Source: Paraglaciecola arctica (lineage in GTDB: Bacteria; Pseudomonadota; Gammaproteobacteria; Enterobacterales; Alteromonadaceae). From it: DNA of 64,000 nt. The stretch is taken from assembly GCF_018861065.1 (NCBI RefSeq), contig NZ_JAHKQO010000049.1, forward strand, positions 62,001 to 126,000, in the 5' to 3' direction. A model generated the notes under the pieces. It searched no databases. It was not told the DNA's origin and saw only the letters and a program-made list of their open reading frames with translations. Position 1 is the stretch's first letter. The number at the start of each line of letters is the position of its first letter. Position numbers and translations under genes: made by a program. Below are positions 54,381 to 63,815 of the stretch, one piece after another.

Positions 54381-55199
54381 GTGAAACAGTTAAAACAGGC
54401 TATCGTTCAAGGGGACTATTTGATGGCTAGTTTGCAGTTGGCTAGTGTGTTTCAGCCTAGCGACTGTGTACCAGATACGTATCTAAAGCAGGTAGGCCTA
54501 TGGATTGAGCAAGCCAAGTCATTTATTAACTCAACGGATATCGACGCAAATAGTTTTGAGCGGTTTGTTCAGTTCTTTTATGTTGAGCTTGCGTTTAGCG
54601 GTGACGAAAAAAACTATTTCTCATGTCAATACAGCTTGTTAGATCACGTTCTTGATTATCGCACTGGCATTCCTGTTAGCCTTGCTATTGTTTTCCAAGC
54701 TATGGGCAAAACTCTTGGATTTGATGTTTGCGGCGTCAATTTCCCGGGACACTTTTTAATTAAATGTCGATTTCCTCATCAAGCCAATATTTATTTAGAT
54801 CCCTTAAACGGTAAACAGCTCAGTCGCCAAGATTTGGAGTCTCTTTATTTTTCTATTTTGCATGAAATGGAAGATGAAAAAATGCCAGAAGAAGCTTTAG
54901 ATGAAGCAAGTTGTGACGAAACAATTGTTAGATTACTGCATAATTTGAAAGCCTCGTATATTAACGAAAAGAGTTATTCAAATGCTTTGACCGCAGTAGA
55001 GTTGTTAGTCAACTTGTGCCCTAACGATCCCTATGAAAGAAGGGATAGAGGATTTTTATTACACCAATTAGATTGTACTCAAGTGGCGATTGCAGATTAC
55101 CAGTATTTTATTCGAAAGTGCCCTAAGGATCCCGCCACGCAGCTTTTACAGGCACAATTACAGCAGCTAAGTGAACAAACTCCCGCCGTTTTTCATTAG
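54381..55199 (+). CDS. SirB1-family protein (transglutaminase-like and TPR)
   Basis: 272 residues from a GTG with AAGGTAA just upstream. The central region LLDHVLDYRTGIPVSLAIVFQAMGKTLGF and VCGVNFPGHFLIKC is the transglutaminase-like SirB1 domain. The C-terminal third has TPR-like repeats (YSNALTAVELLVNLCPNDPYERRDRGFLL). No enzymatic activity is established for the family. Confidence 0.85.
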   Translation: MKQLKQAIVQGDYLMASLQLASVFQPSDCVPDTYLKQVGLWIEQAKSFINSTDIDANSFERFVQFFYVELAFSGDEKNYFSCQYSLLDHVLDYRTGIPVSLAIVFQAMGKTLGFDVCGVNFPGHFLIKCRFPHQANIYLDPLNGKQLSRQDLESLYFSILHEMEDEKMPEEALDEASCDETIVRLLHNLKASYINEKSYSNALTAVELLVNLCPNDPYERRDRGFLLHQLDCTQVAIADYQYFIRKCPKDPATQLLQAQLQQLSEQTPAVFH

Positions 55200-55218
55200 T
55201 GGTTCTATTTACCAGGAT

Positions 55219-56490
55219 TTATTTAAGAACCTGGTAAATAGCTTGGGTTAATTGTGTCAATTGTGCCTGACTAATAATATAAGGTGGCATGATATAAACC
55301 AATTTACCGAATGGCCTGATCCACACCCCTTGTTGCACTAGGGCTTGTTGCAACTGAGCTACATTAACCGCAGCTTTGCACTCTACTACACCAATTGCGC
55401 CCAGCACGCGTACGTCAGCGACCGCATCTAAATTCATGCAAGGTGCTAACTCAATTCTAAGCTGCTCTTCAATTTGCGAGACTTGTGCTTGCCAGTGATT
55501 TTGTTGAATGATTTTCAGACTGGCATTGGCCACTGCACAGGCAAGGGCATTACCCATAAAAGTAGGGCCATGCATAAATACGCCAGGCTCTCCTTGGCAT
55601 ACCCCTTGCGCAACATCTTCAGAACAAATAGTCGCAGCGAGTGTCATGTAACCACCTGTTAATGCCTTTCCTAGACACATAATATCAGGGCTGATATCAG
55701 CATGTTCACAGGCAAATAATTTGCCGGTGCGGCCAAATCCAGTAGCAATCTCGTCACAAATTAACAGTAGGTTGTAATCATCGCAAAGTTGCCTACAGCG
55801 CTTTAAATATTCAGGATGATATATCCGCATACCACCGGCATTTTGCACTATGGGTTCGATTATCAAGGCTGCAAGTTCATTGTGATGAGTTTGAATAAGT
55901 TGTTCTAACGGTTGAATATCGTCTTCATTCCACTGACGATCGAAACGAGTTTGCGGAGCTGGAGCAAAAATTTGCGAAGCAAGCGCATCAGTAAATAAAC
56001 TATGCATCCCATTGACAGGATCACAAACAGACATTGCCGCAAATGTATCGCCATGGTAACCGTTGCGAGGAGTAATAAATTTGTGTTTTTTGGAATTACC
56101 TTGGCATGCCCAATATTGCAACGCCATTTTCATGGCCACTTCAACTGACACCGAGCCTGAGTCGGCAAGAAATACTCGGTCTAGGCCTTGGGGCGTAATA
56201 TTGATCAAGGTGCGACATAGATCAATTGCAGGCTGATGGGTAAGACCACCAAACATGACATGGGCAAAATCATCAACTTGATGTTTAATTGCATGGTTCA
56301 AATCAGGGTGATTATAACCGTGAATTGCGGTCCACCAAGAAGATACCCCATCCACTAGTTTTTCACCCGTTGCAAGATGAATATATACTCCTTCAGCGTG
56401 TTTAACTTCATAACATGGAAGTGGATTAATTGCAGAGGTATAGGGATGCCAAATGTGTTGCTGGTCAAAGCGTAAATTCTGATTGGTCAA
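55219..56490 (-). CDS. bioA: Adenosylmethionine-8-amino-7-oxononanoate aminotransferase
   Basis: 423 residues from the TTG at 56490. The frame continues upstream to an ATG at 56550, but the BirA-type operator at 56502-56534 lies in that extension. E. coli BioA (429 residues) aligns from this point (LxFDQxHIWHPYTS), so the shorter start is preferred. PLP features: VSSWWTAIHGYNHP, DEIATGFGRTGKLFACEH and CLGKALTGGYM with the Schiff-base Lys. It converts KAPA to DAPA. Divergent from bioBFCD. Confidence 0.92.
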   Translation of the reverse strand: MTNQNLRFDQQHIWHPYTSAINPLPCYEVKHAEGVYIHLATGEKLVDGVSSWWTAIHGYNHPDLNHAIKHQVDDFAHVMFGGLTHQPAIDLCRTLINITPQGLDRVFLADSGSVSVEVAMKMALQYWACQGNSKKHKFITPRNGYHGDTFAAMSVCDPVNGMHSLFTDALASQIFAPAPQTRFDRQWNEDDIQPLEQLIQTHHNELAALIIEPIVQNAGGMRIYHPEYLKRCRQLCDDYNLLLICDEIATGFGRTGKLFACEHADISPDIMCLGKALTGGYMTLAATICSEDVAQGVCQGEPGVFMHGPTFMGNALACAVANASLKIIQQNHWQAQVSQIEEQLRIELAPCMNLDAVADVRVLGAIGVVECKAAVNVAQLQQALVQQGVWIRPFGKLVYIMPPYIISQAQLTQLTQAIYQVLK

Positions 56491-56501
56491 AATGTGTTCA
56501 C

Positions 56502-56534
56502 TTGTAAAGGTTTGAGTTTTAATTAAGTTGACAA
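56502..56534. promoter_or_regulatory. BirA-type biotin operator
   Basis: TTGTAAAGG, 15 bases, AGTTGACAA. Compared with the E. coli operator (TTGTAAACC-N15-GGTTTACAA) each half-site matches seven of nine and the spacing is exact. The right half contains TTGACA, a possible -35 box for bioB, with TAGACT 16 bases further as a weak -10. Repression by BirA-biotinoyl-AMP of both directions is inferred. Confidence 0.72.
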
Positions 56535-56603
56535 TGCTGTCGCGCCCCATAGACTAAGCGCCTTGAATCATTTAGTAAAGTCTGAAAACCAAAGGTTGCC
56601 CCA

Positions 56604-57713
56604 ATGTCTTCAAACAATGTGTCTTTAAACCCTTCTTCATCAATCAATCAAGCTAATATCCGTCATGACTGGACGATTGAAGAGGTGAATACTCTTTTTA
56701 ATCTACCGTTTAACGACTTGATGTTTCAGGCGCAAACAATTCACAGACAACATTTCGATCCAAACCAAGTGCAAGTGAGTACTTTGTTGTCGATTAAAAC
56801 AGGTGCTTGCCCAGAAGACTGTAAATATTGTCCTCAAAGCGCGCGTTATGATACCGGGTTAGAAAAAGAACGTTTGATGGAAGTGGAAAAAGTCATTCAG
56901 CGTGCTAAAGAAGCGAAACAAACCGGCTCTACTCGTTTTTGTATGGGAGCGGCATGGCGTAATCCTAGAGATAGAGATATGCCCTATGTCACGCAGATGG
57001 TTAAAGAAGTAAAAAAGCTGGGTTTAGAAACCTGTATGACTTTGGGTATGTTAACTCGAGACCAAGCACTGTCTCTGAAACAAGCTGGACTTGATTATTA
57101 CAACCATAACCTAGATACCTCTCCGGAATTTTATGGAGACATCATTACCACTCGTACATATCAAGATAGGTTGGATACATTAGATAATGTCAGAGGAGCA
57201 GGGATGAATGTTTGCTCTGGAGGGATAGTAGGAATGGGCGAAACTGCAACTGACCGTTCAAGTTTGTTATTGCAACTAGCCAACCTTGAACATCACCCAG
57301 AAAGTGTGCCTATTAATATGTTGGTTAAAGTGAAAGGCACACCTATGGAGAACGTAGAAGACTTAGATTATTTCGAATTTATCCGTACCATCGCTATTGC
57401 TAGAATAATGATGCCTAAGTCATATGTGCGTTTATCCGCTGGTAGAGAGGCGATGAATGAACAAATGCAAGCCATGTGTTTTATGGCAGGGGCAAATTCA
57501 ATCTTTTATGGCTGCAAGTTATTAACTACCTCAAACCCTGAAACACATGAAGATGTGATGTTATTTAAAAAATTGGGGATAAATTCCGCGCAGACGCGTG
57601 AATATTCAGATGAAGCCCATGAAGCGGCTTTGTTAGAAGAAATCGAAGACAAAACCAATGAAAACTTATTTTATGACGCCTCTGCTAAACAACCAGAAAC
57701 TGTTTCCGGCTAA
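56604..57713 (+). CDS. bioB: Biotin synthase
   Basis: 369 residues. Radical-SAM cluster Cys in [13 protein letters not shown] (C69, C73, C76). [10 protein letters not shown] and the downstream [11 protein letters not shown], with the conserved Arg that contacts the [2Fe-2S] cluster, are present. It inserts sulfur into dethiobiotin. First gene of bioBFCD; its stop overlaps the bioF start (TAATG). Confidence 0.96.
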   Translation: MSSNNVSLNPSSSINQANIRHDWTIEEVNTLFNLPFNDLMFQAQTIHRQHFDPNQVQVSTLLSIKTGACPEDCKYCPQSARYDTGLEKERLMEVEKVIQRAKEAKQTGSTRFCMGAAWRNPRDRDMPYVTQMVKEVKKLGLETCMTLGMLTRDQALSLKQAGLDYYNHNLDTSPEFYGDIITTRTYQDRLDTLDNVRGAGMNVCSGGIVGMGETATDRSSLLLQLANLEHHPESVPINMLVKVKGTPMENVEDLDYFEFIRTIAIARIMMPKSYVRLSAGREAMNEQMQAMCFMAGANSIFYGCKLLTTSNPETHEDVMLFKKLGINSAQTREYSDEAHEAALLEEIEDKTNENLFYDASAKQPETVSG

Positions 57714-58912
57714 TGGCGTTTGATTTTATTGCTGCGGCACTTGATAAACGTCGCAGCGAAGGGTTAATACGCTCGCGCAAAACAATTAATTCTGCTCAAG
57801 GACCGCTAATAGAAATTGCAGGTCAGCACTATATTAATTTCTCTAGCAACGACTATTTAGCGATGCGGCGCTCAAGTGTGGTAATGCAAGCATGGGTTGA
57901 TGGCGTAAGTGAATATGGTGGCGGTAGTGGAGCTTCGCCACTCGTGACTGGGTACACCAATGCTCATCAGGCGTTAGAAGAGTACATAGCAACTGAACTC
58001 AATCGCGACAAGGTATTACTGTTTAATTCTGGCTTTGCCGCTAATCAAGCCGTGTGCCAAGCGTTATTTGCTCAAAAGCATAGTGAATTTCAAGATCTGA
58101 TTATTGCCGACAAACTAATGCATGCTTCTTTTATAGAAGGAGCACAAGGTTCATTGGCTAAGTTATCGCGTTTTAAACACAACGATCTCCAGCATTTGCA
58201 GCGTTTATTGAACACGAATATTCAATCCCCTCAACAAAGCGTTTTAGTCGCCACTGAAGGGGTCTTTAGTATGGATGGCGACCAAGCCCCTTTGCCAGAG
58301 CTGGCTATAAAAACTAAAGAGTCTAACGCCTGGTTGATGGTCGACGATGCCCATGGTTTTGGTACGTTAGGCGAAAACGGTAGGGGAGTAATAGAAGCCC
58401 ACAATATGACCCAACAACAAGTTCCAATATTGATGGCGACTTTTGGGAAAGCAATAGGCACGGCTGGTGCCTTCGTTGCCGGTAGCGCTGACTTGATTGA
58501 TTACTTAATTAACTTCGCCAAGCATTATATCTACAGTACCGCTATGCCGGCAGCGCAAGCGTATGCGACCTTGATGAGTTTACAAGCTAAGCAAAATTCC
58601 GAACGCCGCACCATTCTTGCGCAACGAATCGAACAGTTTAAATCTTTAGCTATTCAAGCGGGCTTGTCACTTATACCATCAAATTCTGCAATTCAACCGT
58701 TGTTGATAGGTGATGCAAAGCAAGCCTCGTTAGCAAGTGAAAAACTTAAGTCCTTGGGATTATGGGTAACGGCAATACGTTATCCAACCGTACCTAAAAA
58801 CACCGATAGATTACGTATTACCCTAACTGCCGCTCACGAACCTCGTGATATCCAAGCCTTGGTAGATGCGCTACAGATTGTTTTACAGGAAAACAAAAAG
58901 GTAATAGTTTGA
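57713..58912 (+). CDS. bioF: 8-amino-7-oxononanoate synthase
   Basis: 399 residues, a PLP-dependent alpha-oxoamine synthase. Conserved blocks are YINFSSNDYLAMR, GSGASPLVTGYTNAHQALE, MVDDAHGFGTLG and MATFGKAIGTAGAF with the PLP Lys. It condenses pimeloyl-ACP and alanine. Overlaps bioB by one base and bioC by one base. Confidence 0.95.
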   Translation: MAFDFIAAALDKRRSEGLIRSRKTINSAQGPLIEIAGQHYINFSSNDYLAMRRSSVVMQAWVDGVSEYGGGSGASPLVTGYTNAHQALEEYIATELNRDKVLLFNSGFAANQAVCQALFAQKHSEFQDLIIADKLMHASFIEGAQGSLAKLSRFKHNDLQHLQRLLNTNIQSPQQSVLVATEGVFSMDGDQAPLPELAIKTKESNAWLMVDDAHGFGTLGENGRGVIEAHNMTQQQVPILMATFGKAIGTAGAFVAGSADLIDYLINFAKHYIYSTAMPAAQAYATLMSLQAKQNSERRTILAQRIEQFKSLAIQAGLSLIPSNSAIQPLLIGDAKQASLASEKLKSLGLWVTAIRYPTVPKNTDRLRITLTAAHEPRDIQALVDALQIVLQENKKVIV

Positions 58913-59736
58913 TGACTAGTACGACTATTTCCAGTCGCAATAAAAAGCGTATTGCTCAGCAATTTAGCCGTGCTGCTAATACCTATAATTCTGTTGCTGA
59001 TGTGCAATTAGATATCGCCTTCGACGCATTAGCTTATTTGCCTTCTCATTACAAAACGGGCTTAGATATTGGCTGTGGAACAGGACGAATTAGTCAGCGT
59101 CTTAGCGATAGGTGCGACAGGCTAGTGGCTATGGACTTAGCCTTTGGTATGTTGGCATACGCGCAACAAAATAATGAAATACCTGACCCGTCAATTTGTT
59201 GGTTGCAAGGTGACGCCGATTCTTTGCCATTGGCAAGTGGGTCGGTTGATATGTTGTTCTCGTCCATGGTTTTGCAATGGGCGGAAAATCAACACCTAGT
59301 GATGTCTGAAATAAGCCGCGTTATGGCACCTGGAGCAAAGGCAATATTGGCGATTATGTGTGATGGTTCATTTACACAACTAAACGATAGTTGGTCAAGC
59401 ATTGATAGCCATCGTCATGTCAATGATTTTGCCACTGCCGAGTCTTGGAGTGATGCCGCAAAACAACAAGGTTTACAGGTGAATATGCGTGAAAAACAAT
59501 ATATCACTTGGCATCATGACATCAAAAAACTGTTATCATCGATAAAATCAATTGGTGCAAATGTGCTGTTATCAAGCCAAAGTTCGCCAGCAATTAACTC
59601 TACTCTTAGTCAAAATAAAAGCGCGTTAAATCGTAAGACGCTGCAACATCTTGAAACGTATTATCAGCAAAAATACGCTGAAAATATGCAACTTCCGTTA
59701 ACTTATCAGGTCTGCTTCTTACACTGCAGTAAATAA
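58912..59736 (+). CDS. bioC: Malonyl-ACP O-methyltransferase
   Basis: 274 residues from the ATG at 58912 (TGATG overlap with bioF). SAM-binding LDIGCGTGRISQRL near 46-59 and MLFSSMVLQWAE are the BioC pattern; the N-terminal RIAQQFSRAANTYNSVADVQ is also typical. It caps malonyl-ACP so that fatty-acid enzymes can build pimeloyl-ACP. No bioH is in the window. Confidence 0.93.
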   Translation: MTSTTISSRNKKRIAQQFSRAANTYNSVADVQLDIAFDALAYLPSHYKTGLDIGCGTGRISQRLSDRCDRLVAMDLAFGMLAYAQQNNEIPDPSICWLQGDADSLPLASGSVDMLFSSMVLQWAENQHLVMSEISRVMAPGAKAILAIMCDGSFTQLNDSWSSIDSHRHVNDFATAESWSDAAKQQGLQVNMREKQYITWHHDIKKLLSSIKSIGANVLLSSQSSPAINSTLSQNKSALNRKTLQHLETYYQQKYAENMQLPLTYQVCFLHCSK

Positions 59737-59764
59737 ATCCGATTAGTTGTTAAATAGGACTCCC

Positions 59765-60490
59765 ATGGGACATTTATCAGTAAAACGCCGTGCTTTTTTT
59801 GTAACAGGCACAGATACCGAAGTAGGAAAAACTTTTGTCAGTGAAGCGCTACTTATTTTGCTCAATAAGAAGGGCTTGTTAACCGCTGGATACAAACCAA
59901 TTGCTTCCGGTTGTAAATTAACCTCACAAGGTCTGCGTAACGAAGATGCATTGGCTTTGCAACGACGTTCCAGCATTGATTTGAGTTATGATGAAGTCAA
60001 TCCCATTGCATTCGAAGCGGCCATTGCACCCCATTTAGCCGCGCAATCTTTAAGTCAAGAAAACGCTACTTCATCGATCTCTATTGATGAAGTGCGAGAA
60101 GGTTTTAATCGTATCTTTCAGAAGGCTCCCGACGTATTAATTGTTGAAGGCGCTGGTGGGTGGCGTTTACCACTAGGTAGCGATTATGAAAATCAACCTA
60201 GGTATTTATCAGAGTTTGTTGTAGCGCAAAATCTATCGGTAATTTTGGTTGTAGGGATGCGTTTAGGGTGTTTAAATCATGCCGTGTTGACCGCAGAATG
60301 TATCCGTAATGATGGTTTAAAAATAGCCGGATGGGTAGCAAATCTGGTGGATCCTGAGATGCCATTTTTGAATGAAAATCTTGAGAGCTTAAAAAGCCTG
60401 CTAGATGCACCTTTTATTGGCACATTACCAAGGTTAGCAACACCTGAAGAGGCGGATGGCCACCTTGACTTATCAGTGATTGATTTATAA
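59765..60490 (+). CDS. bioD: Dethiobiotin synthetase
   Basis: 241 residues from the ATG at 59765, which has AGGA six bases upstream; an upstream TTG at 59747 is less likely. FFVTGTDTEVGKTFVSEALL is the P-loop, YKPIASGC binds substrate, and VEGAGGWRLPL is the third signature. It closes the ureido ring of DAPA using CO2 and ATP. Last gene of the biotin operon. Confidence 0.94.
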   Translation: MGHLSVKRRAFFVTGTDTEVGKTFVSEALLILLNKKGLLTAGYKPIASGCKLTSQGLRNEDALALQRRSSIDLSYDEVNPIAFEAAIAPHLAAQSLSQENATSSISIDEVREGFNRIFQKAPDVLIVEGAGGWRLPLGSDYENQPRYLSEFVVAQNLSVILVVGMRLGCLNHAVLTAECIRNDGLKIAGWVANLVDPEMPFLNENLESLKSLLDAPFIGTLPRLATPEEADGHLDLSVIDL

Positions 60491-60544
60491 CTCTCGTTAC
60501 CCAAACAGCTTGTTGAGATCTATTTAGATGCCAGTTTTGCTGTG

Positions 60545-60616
60545 ATAAGCAGAATAAGCAGAATAAGCAGAATAGGCAGAATAAGCAGAATAGGCAGAAT
60601 AAGCAGGATAGGCAGG
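60545..60616. repeat. 9-bp tandem repeat (ATAAGCAGA-like, eight copies)
   Basis: Eight contiguous units alternating ATAAGCAGA and ATAGGCAGA, the last two ending in G. It lies 55 bases after bioD in a non-coding gap (60491-60825). Number of copies is likely to vary between strains. Confidence 0.85.
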
Positions 60617-60649
60617 GTAAAGTTGCTGAAAGGCTAGATCATAAAAAAC

Positions 60650-60737
60650 AAAAAAAAAGCCTGAAATTAATCAGGCTTGAAAGAGAACACACATAAAAAC
60701 TATATACTCAGAGGGGCGTTTTTAGATTAAGTTCAAT
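60650..60737 (-). repeat. Terminator element, copy 1 of an approximately 87-bp direct repeat
   Basis: On the minus strand ATTGAACTTA, a variable part, then CTGAGTATATAGTTTTTATG followed by TGTGTTCTC, and the hairpin AAGCCTGA / TCAGGCTT with a long T-run: a strong intrinsic terminator. A near copy lies at 61708-61794 with the same internal distances. Copy 1 follows the pseudogene at 60826. Confidence 0.8.
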
Positions 60738-60825
60738 ATTTGTTTTCTTTATTTAAAAAAAACTCTTCGCCGCATCTAGCAGCCATCATTTTCAATAACA
60801 GCAAATAAAGGTGTATTGAGAGAGT

Positions 60826-61690
60826 TTAAAAAGATACCGACTCATTTTTCTCTGGAGTATCCGTTACTCGTACTAGGGAATTTTCATTGGTCGCGTTTAG
60901 AAAGAAAATATCTGGTTGATACTGAAAAAAGCCACTTAACAGTACATCAAGTTTGCAAAAAGTATTGTCGTCAAAATCGGAACTACGAAAATCATAAATC
61001 TCCTGTGACTCCGGTAAAATTCCTAAGGTGATTCCGATAGTTGCGGTGGTTAAATCAACAACTTTTATTGTTGCCCCCTCCCAACCAGCGGTGTTACCAG
61101 AATTATTCTTTGACTGACGTACAAAGATCCTATCAATCATAGCCGTTTAATGGCTAGGGGAATCGATAGCGTAACTTGTTTTAAACAAATCGCCGAACCA
61201 AGAGGCATCGGTAATTTCGCTCATACCAGAACCTCCTTCATTGATTATTCCGGCGAACAAAGGTTTGATCACTGCTGTAACCACCGATTTATTATAATAA
61301 ACCTTAATGCCTTTCACATACGCCAGGTTGATGTTTTCATCAGCTTCTACTGAAGCCAAGTTAGTTGGTGTACCACCAGTTTTGGCAATAGACTTAATCT
61401 CAAAATATTCCAATTGATAACCAAGGGAATTGTTGCCTATGTCAATCTTAGTAATATGATTTGACGCTGTGTGTAACACAGTGGCATTGGTTAAACCGTT
61501 TACAGCTAACTGATAGAGAAGGTTGTCATTGCTAAAATAGATAGTGGTACCGTCTGTAATAGGTTCAGAGCGATAGGTGCCCGCTGGCGTACTAAATCTA
61601 GTAGATTATTGTCTATATCTAAAAGTACATTTTCGGCGTCAATATTCACTACCCAGCGAATATTGCCGGAAACAGCCGTTACGGTTACGC
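60826..61690 (-). pseudogene. Degraded gene, frameshifted and interrupted
   Basis: Three minus-strand stretches in different frames join into one decayed protein. NIRWVVNIDAENVLLDIDNN (to about 61600) is followed by a frame change into TPAGTYRSEPITDGTTIYFSN. That frame stops at 61147, and the last part starts at 61140 (MIDRIFVRQSKNNSG) and ends at 60826. The beta-rich sequence with DGTTIYFSNDNLLYQL suggests an extracellular or repeat-type beta protein. I do not recognise the family. Both sides carry copies of the same terminator element, so this may be the survivor of a tandem gene family. Confidence 0.55.
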
Positions 61691-61707
61691 AGCTTGCAAA
61701 ATTGGCT

Positions 61708-61794
61708 AAAAAAAAGCCTGAGATAACTCAGGCTTGAAGGAGAACACACATAAAAACTATATACTCAGACGAGCTGGCGGAGAATAAGTTCAAT
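61708..61794 (-). repeat. Terminator element, copy 2 of the approximately 87-bp direct repeat
   Basis: Same order as copy 1: ATTGAACTTAT, a variable part, CTGAGTATATAGTTTTTATG, TGTGTTCTC, hairpin AAGCCTGAG / CTCAGGCTT with a T-run. The core of about 62 bp is nearly identical to copy 1. The rest of the gap to the MATE gene (61795-61997) shows nothing else. Confidence 0.8.
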
Positions 61795-61997
61795 CATGGG
61801 GGAAAAAATTATCAAAAATTTTGCAATCTATTTTTGATTGAATCGGTAAACCTAAGTTGATTAGCTCTTAGTGTATAGCGCTTTAGTTTAAAATAAGTCC
61901 CCATCGTATGCTTGGAAAGTCATATAACTGGCTGAGTAATCCTGTTGTTAAGTTGGGTTTTGGACGAAGATCAAAGCACACCAAACCCATAGTTTAG

Positions 61998-63350
61998 CTA
62001 TTGAGGCGCTTCTATTTGCCCCATCTTAGTCCATTTCTCACCTCGCCATCGCATAATCATAATGATGCCTCGGGACCATTCGTCTAAACCTATTGCTATC
62101 CAGATGCCAACCAGCCCCCAAGCCCAATAAATCCCTAAAGTATAGGCCCAAAACACACCAATCCCCCACATTGCTAAAATGCCTATTTTGACGGGAAAAA
62201 ATACATCACCAGCACCTTTTAAAGCAGCGATAACAATAAGGTTAATGGCTCTTCCTGATTCTAAAAACAACGAAACAATCAACAATAAGGATATGAGTTG
62301 TTTAGTTTGCTCATGATTACTAAATATGGCGGCAATAGGATCTCGAGCGATGATCATGCCTAAGGTCACGGTAAACGAAACGATAACGCCCAACATCCAG
62401 TATTTGTGAACCTTTAATTTGAGTTCTGCATATCGCCTTTGACCCACATAGAAGCTACTCAAAATTTGTGCACCATTGCCTAAGGAAAGTGAGAATACAA
62501 ACATAAACCTTGCGATGGTTTGCACTATAGCGGCAGCGGCTAATGCGACTGTGCCTAACTGCGCAACAAAAAACATAATTGTTATTTGCGCCATATTATA
62601 GGAAATGCTTTCGCCGGCATTGGGTAAGCCTATCTTTAATATTTTCTTCAATTTGATTAGGTCGGGTTTAAATATCGCCCTAAAACTAAGGGGGATTTTA
62701 TGATGTTTAATAACAAACCAACACATAATCGCACTAATTATCTGGCTAGCGATAGTAGCAAAAGCAACGCCAACTACCGCTGTTTGTGGCAAACCAAAAG
62801 GAGGGTACAAGGCAAAGTAGTTGCCTATAAGGTTAATTAATCCCGCTATCAACTGAATGACCATAGGGGATTTTGTATAGCCATACGCCCTAAGAATGCT
62901 TGAAAACATAATGCTTAGAGACATACCAATTGATAATCCACCTAATATGATGCTGTATTGAATGGCGAATTTCTCGACATCTGCCGCAAGATTAAAGGAA
63001 TGAATAAAAGTGGGACTGCCTAGGAAAAACAATAACCCAATTATTATTGAACTTGCTAATGACATCAGTAGACTATTTTGTGAGTATTGTTGGGCGTGCT
63101 CTGGTTTGTTTGCACCTAAGTGTTGACCAATTAAAACCGCACCTCCAGAAGAGACAATGTTATAGCTAAGGATTAAGAAAAAAATAAAATGTCCGGTGAG
63201 CCCAACGGCTGCTACCGCTGCCTGAGAGTATTGGGTGAGCATAAATACGTCGATAGACATCAAACTCATGCGCATTAGTTGTTCAACGAATATCGGCCAT
63301 ACCAAAGTTTTAATATTCATTCTTTGAGCGATTGATACTATTTTCGACAT
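61998..63350 (-). CDS. MATE-family efflux transporter
   Basis: 450 residues with 12 membrane helices in two similar halves. TLVWPIFVEQLMRMSLMSIDVFML opens the first, and GLPNAGESISYNMAQITIMFFVAQLG the second, as in NorM-like MATE proteins. It exports cationic compounds in exchange for Na+ or H+. The substrate is not predictable. Monocistronic, divergent from the GPH symporter at the right edge. Confidence 0.88.
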   Translation of the reverse strand: MSKIVSIAQRMNIKTLVWPIFVEQLMRMSLMSIDVFMLTQYSQAAVAAVGLTGHFIFFLILSYNIVSSGGAVLIGQHLGANKPEHAQQYSQNSLLMSLASSIIIGLLFFLGSPTFIHSFNLAADVEKFAIQYSIILGGLSIGMSLSIMFSSILRAYGYTKSPMVIQLIAGLINLIGNYFALYPPFGLPQTAVVGVAFATIASQIISAIMCWFVIKHHKIPLSFRAIFKPDLIKLKKILKIGLPNAGESISYNMAQITIMFFVAQLGTVALAAAAIVQTIARFMFVFSLSLGNGAQILSSFYVGQRRYAELKLKVHKYWMLGVIVSFTVTLGMIIARDPIAAIFSNHEQTKQLISLLLIVSLFLESGRAINLIVIAALKGAGDVFFPVKIGILAMWGIGVFWAYTLGIYWAWGLVGIWIAIGLDEWSRGIIMIMRWRGEKWTKMGQIEAPQ

Positions 63351-63815
63351 TTATCCCCCAAGCGATTTTAAAGGGCGATTATAACCTGTAAACCTAAAAC
63401 AAAAGCCCTAAAACTAAAAGTCATAAAGCGTTAGTGAAATTTTTCGGTTTAGTAACTCTCCATCCAAAACGACTAAATATTATTAAGTGAATTAGTTTGC
63501 AGGCTGCGGCTCAATTAATTTTTTGAGACTGGAGATCTTCGATGATTGAGTGCTTATAAAAACGACAAAACACCTTAACCACTATTACTATATGTAACAA
63601 TTGCTTTATGTTTTTGTAACAATAAAATCACTCTGAGTGGGTGGTATTTCTTCTCGTTAATTCTTGTAACTACTTGTATTTATTATTAATTTTTTCTTGT
63701 CGTTGAAGTATTGTTTTGAAATCAGAGATGTAATCTCAGTTTTGTCAACGCTATACAGACTTTATGACTGGAAGTAGACTCACGGTATGTTTAGGTCAAA
63801 GTATTTATTCAATTC
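63351..63815. other. Intergenic region between the MATE and second GPH genes
   Basis: 465 AT-rich bases between divergent genes. No frame, RNA gene or copy of the island's LacI-type palindrome was found, so this second symporter may be controlled differently from the first. Confidence 0.55.
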
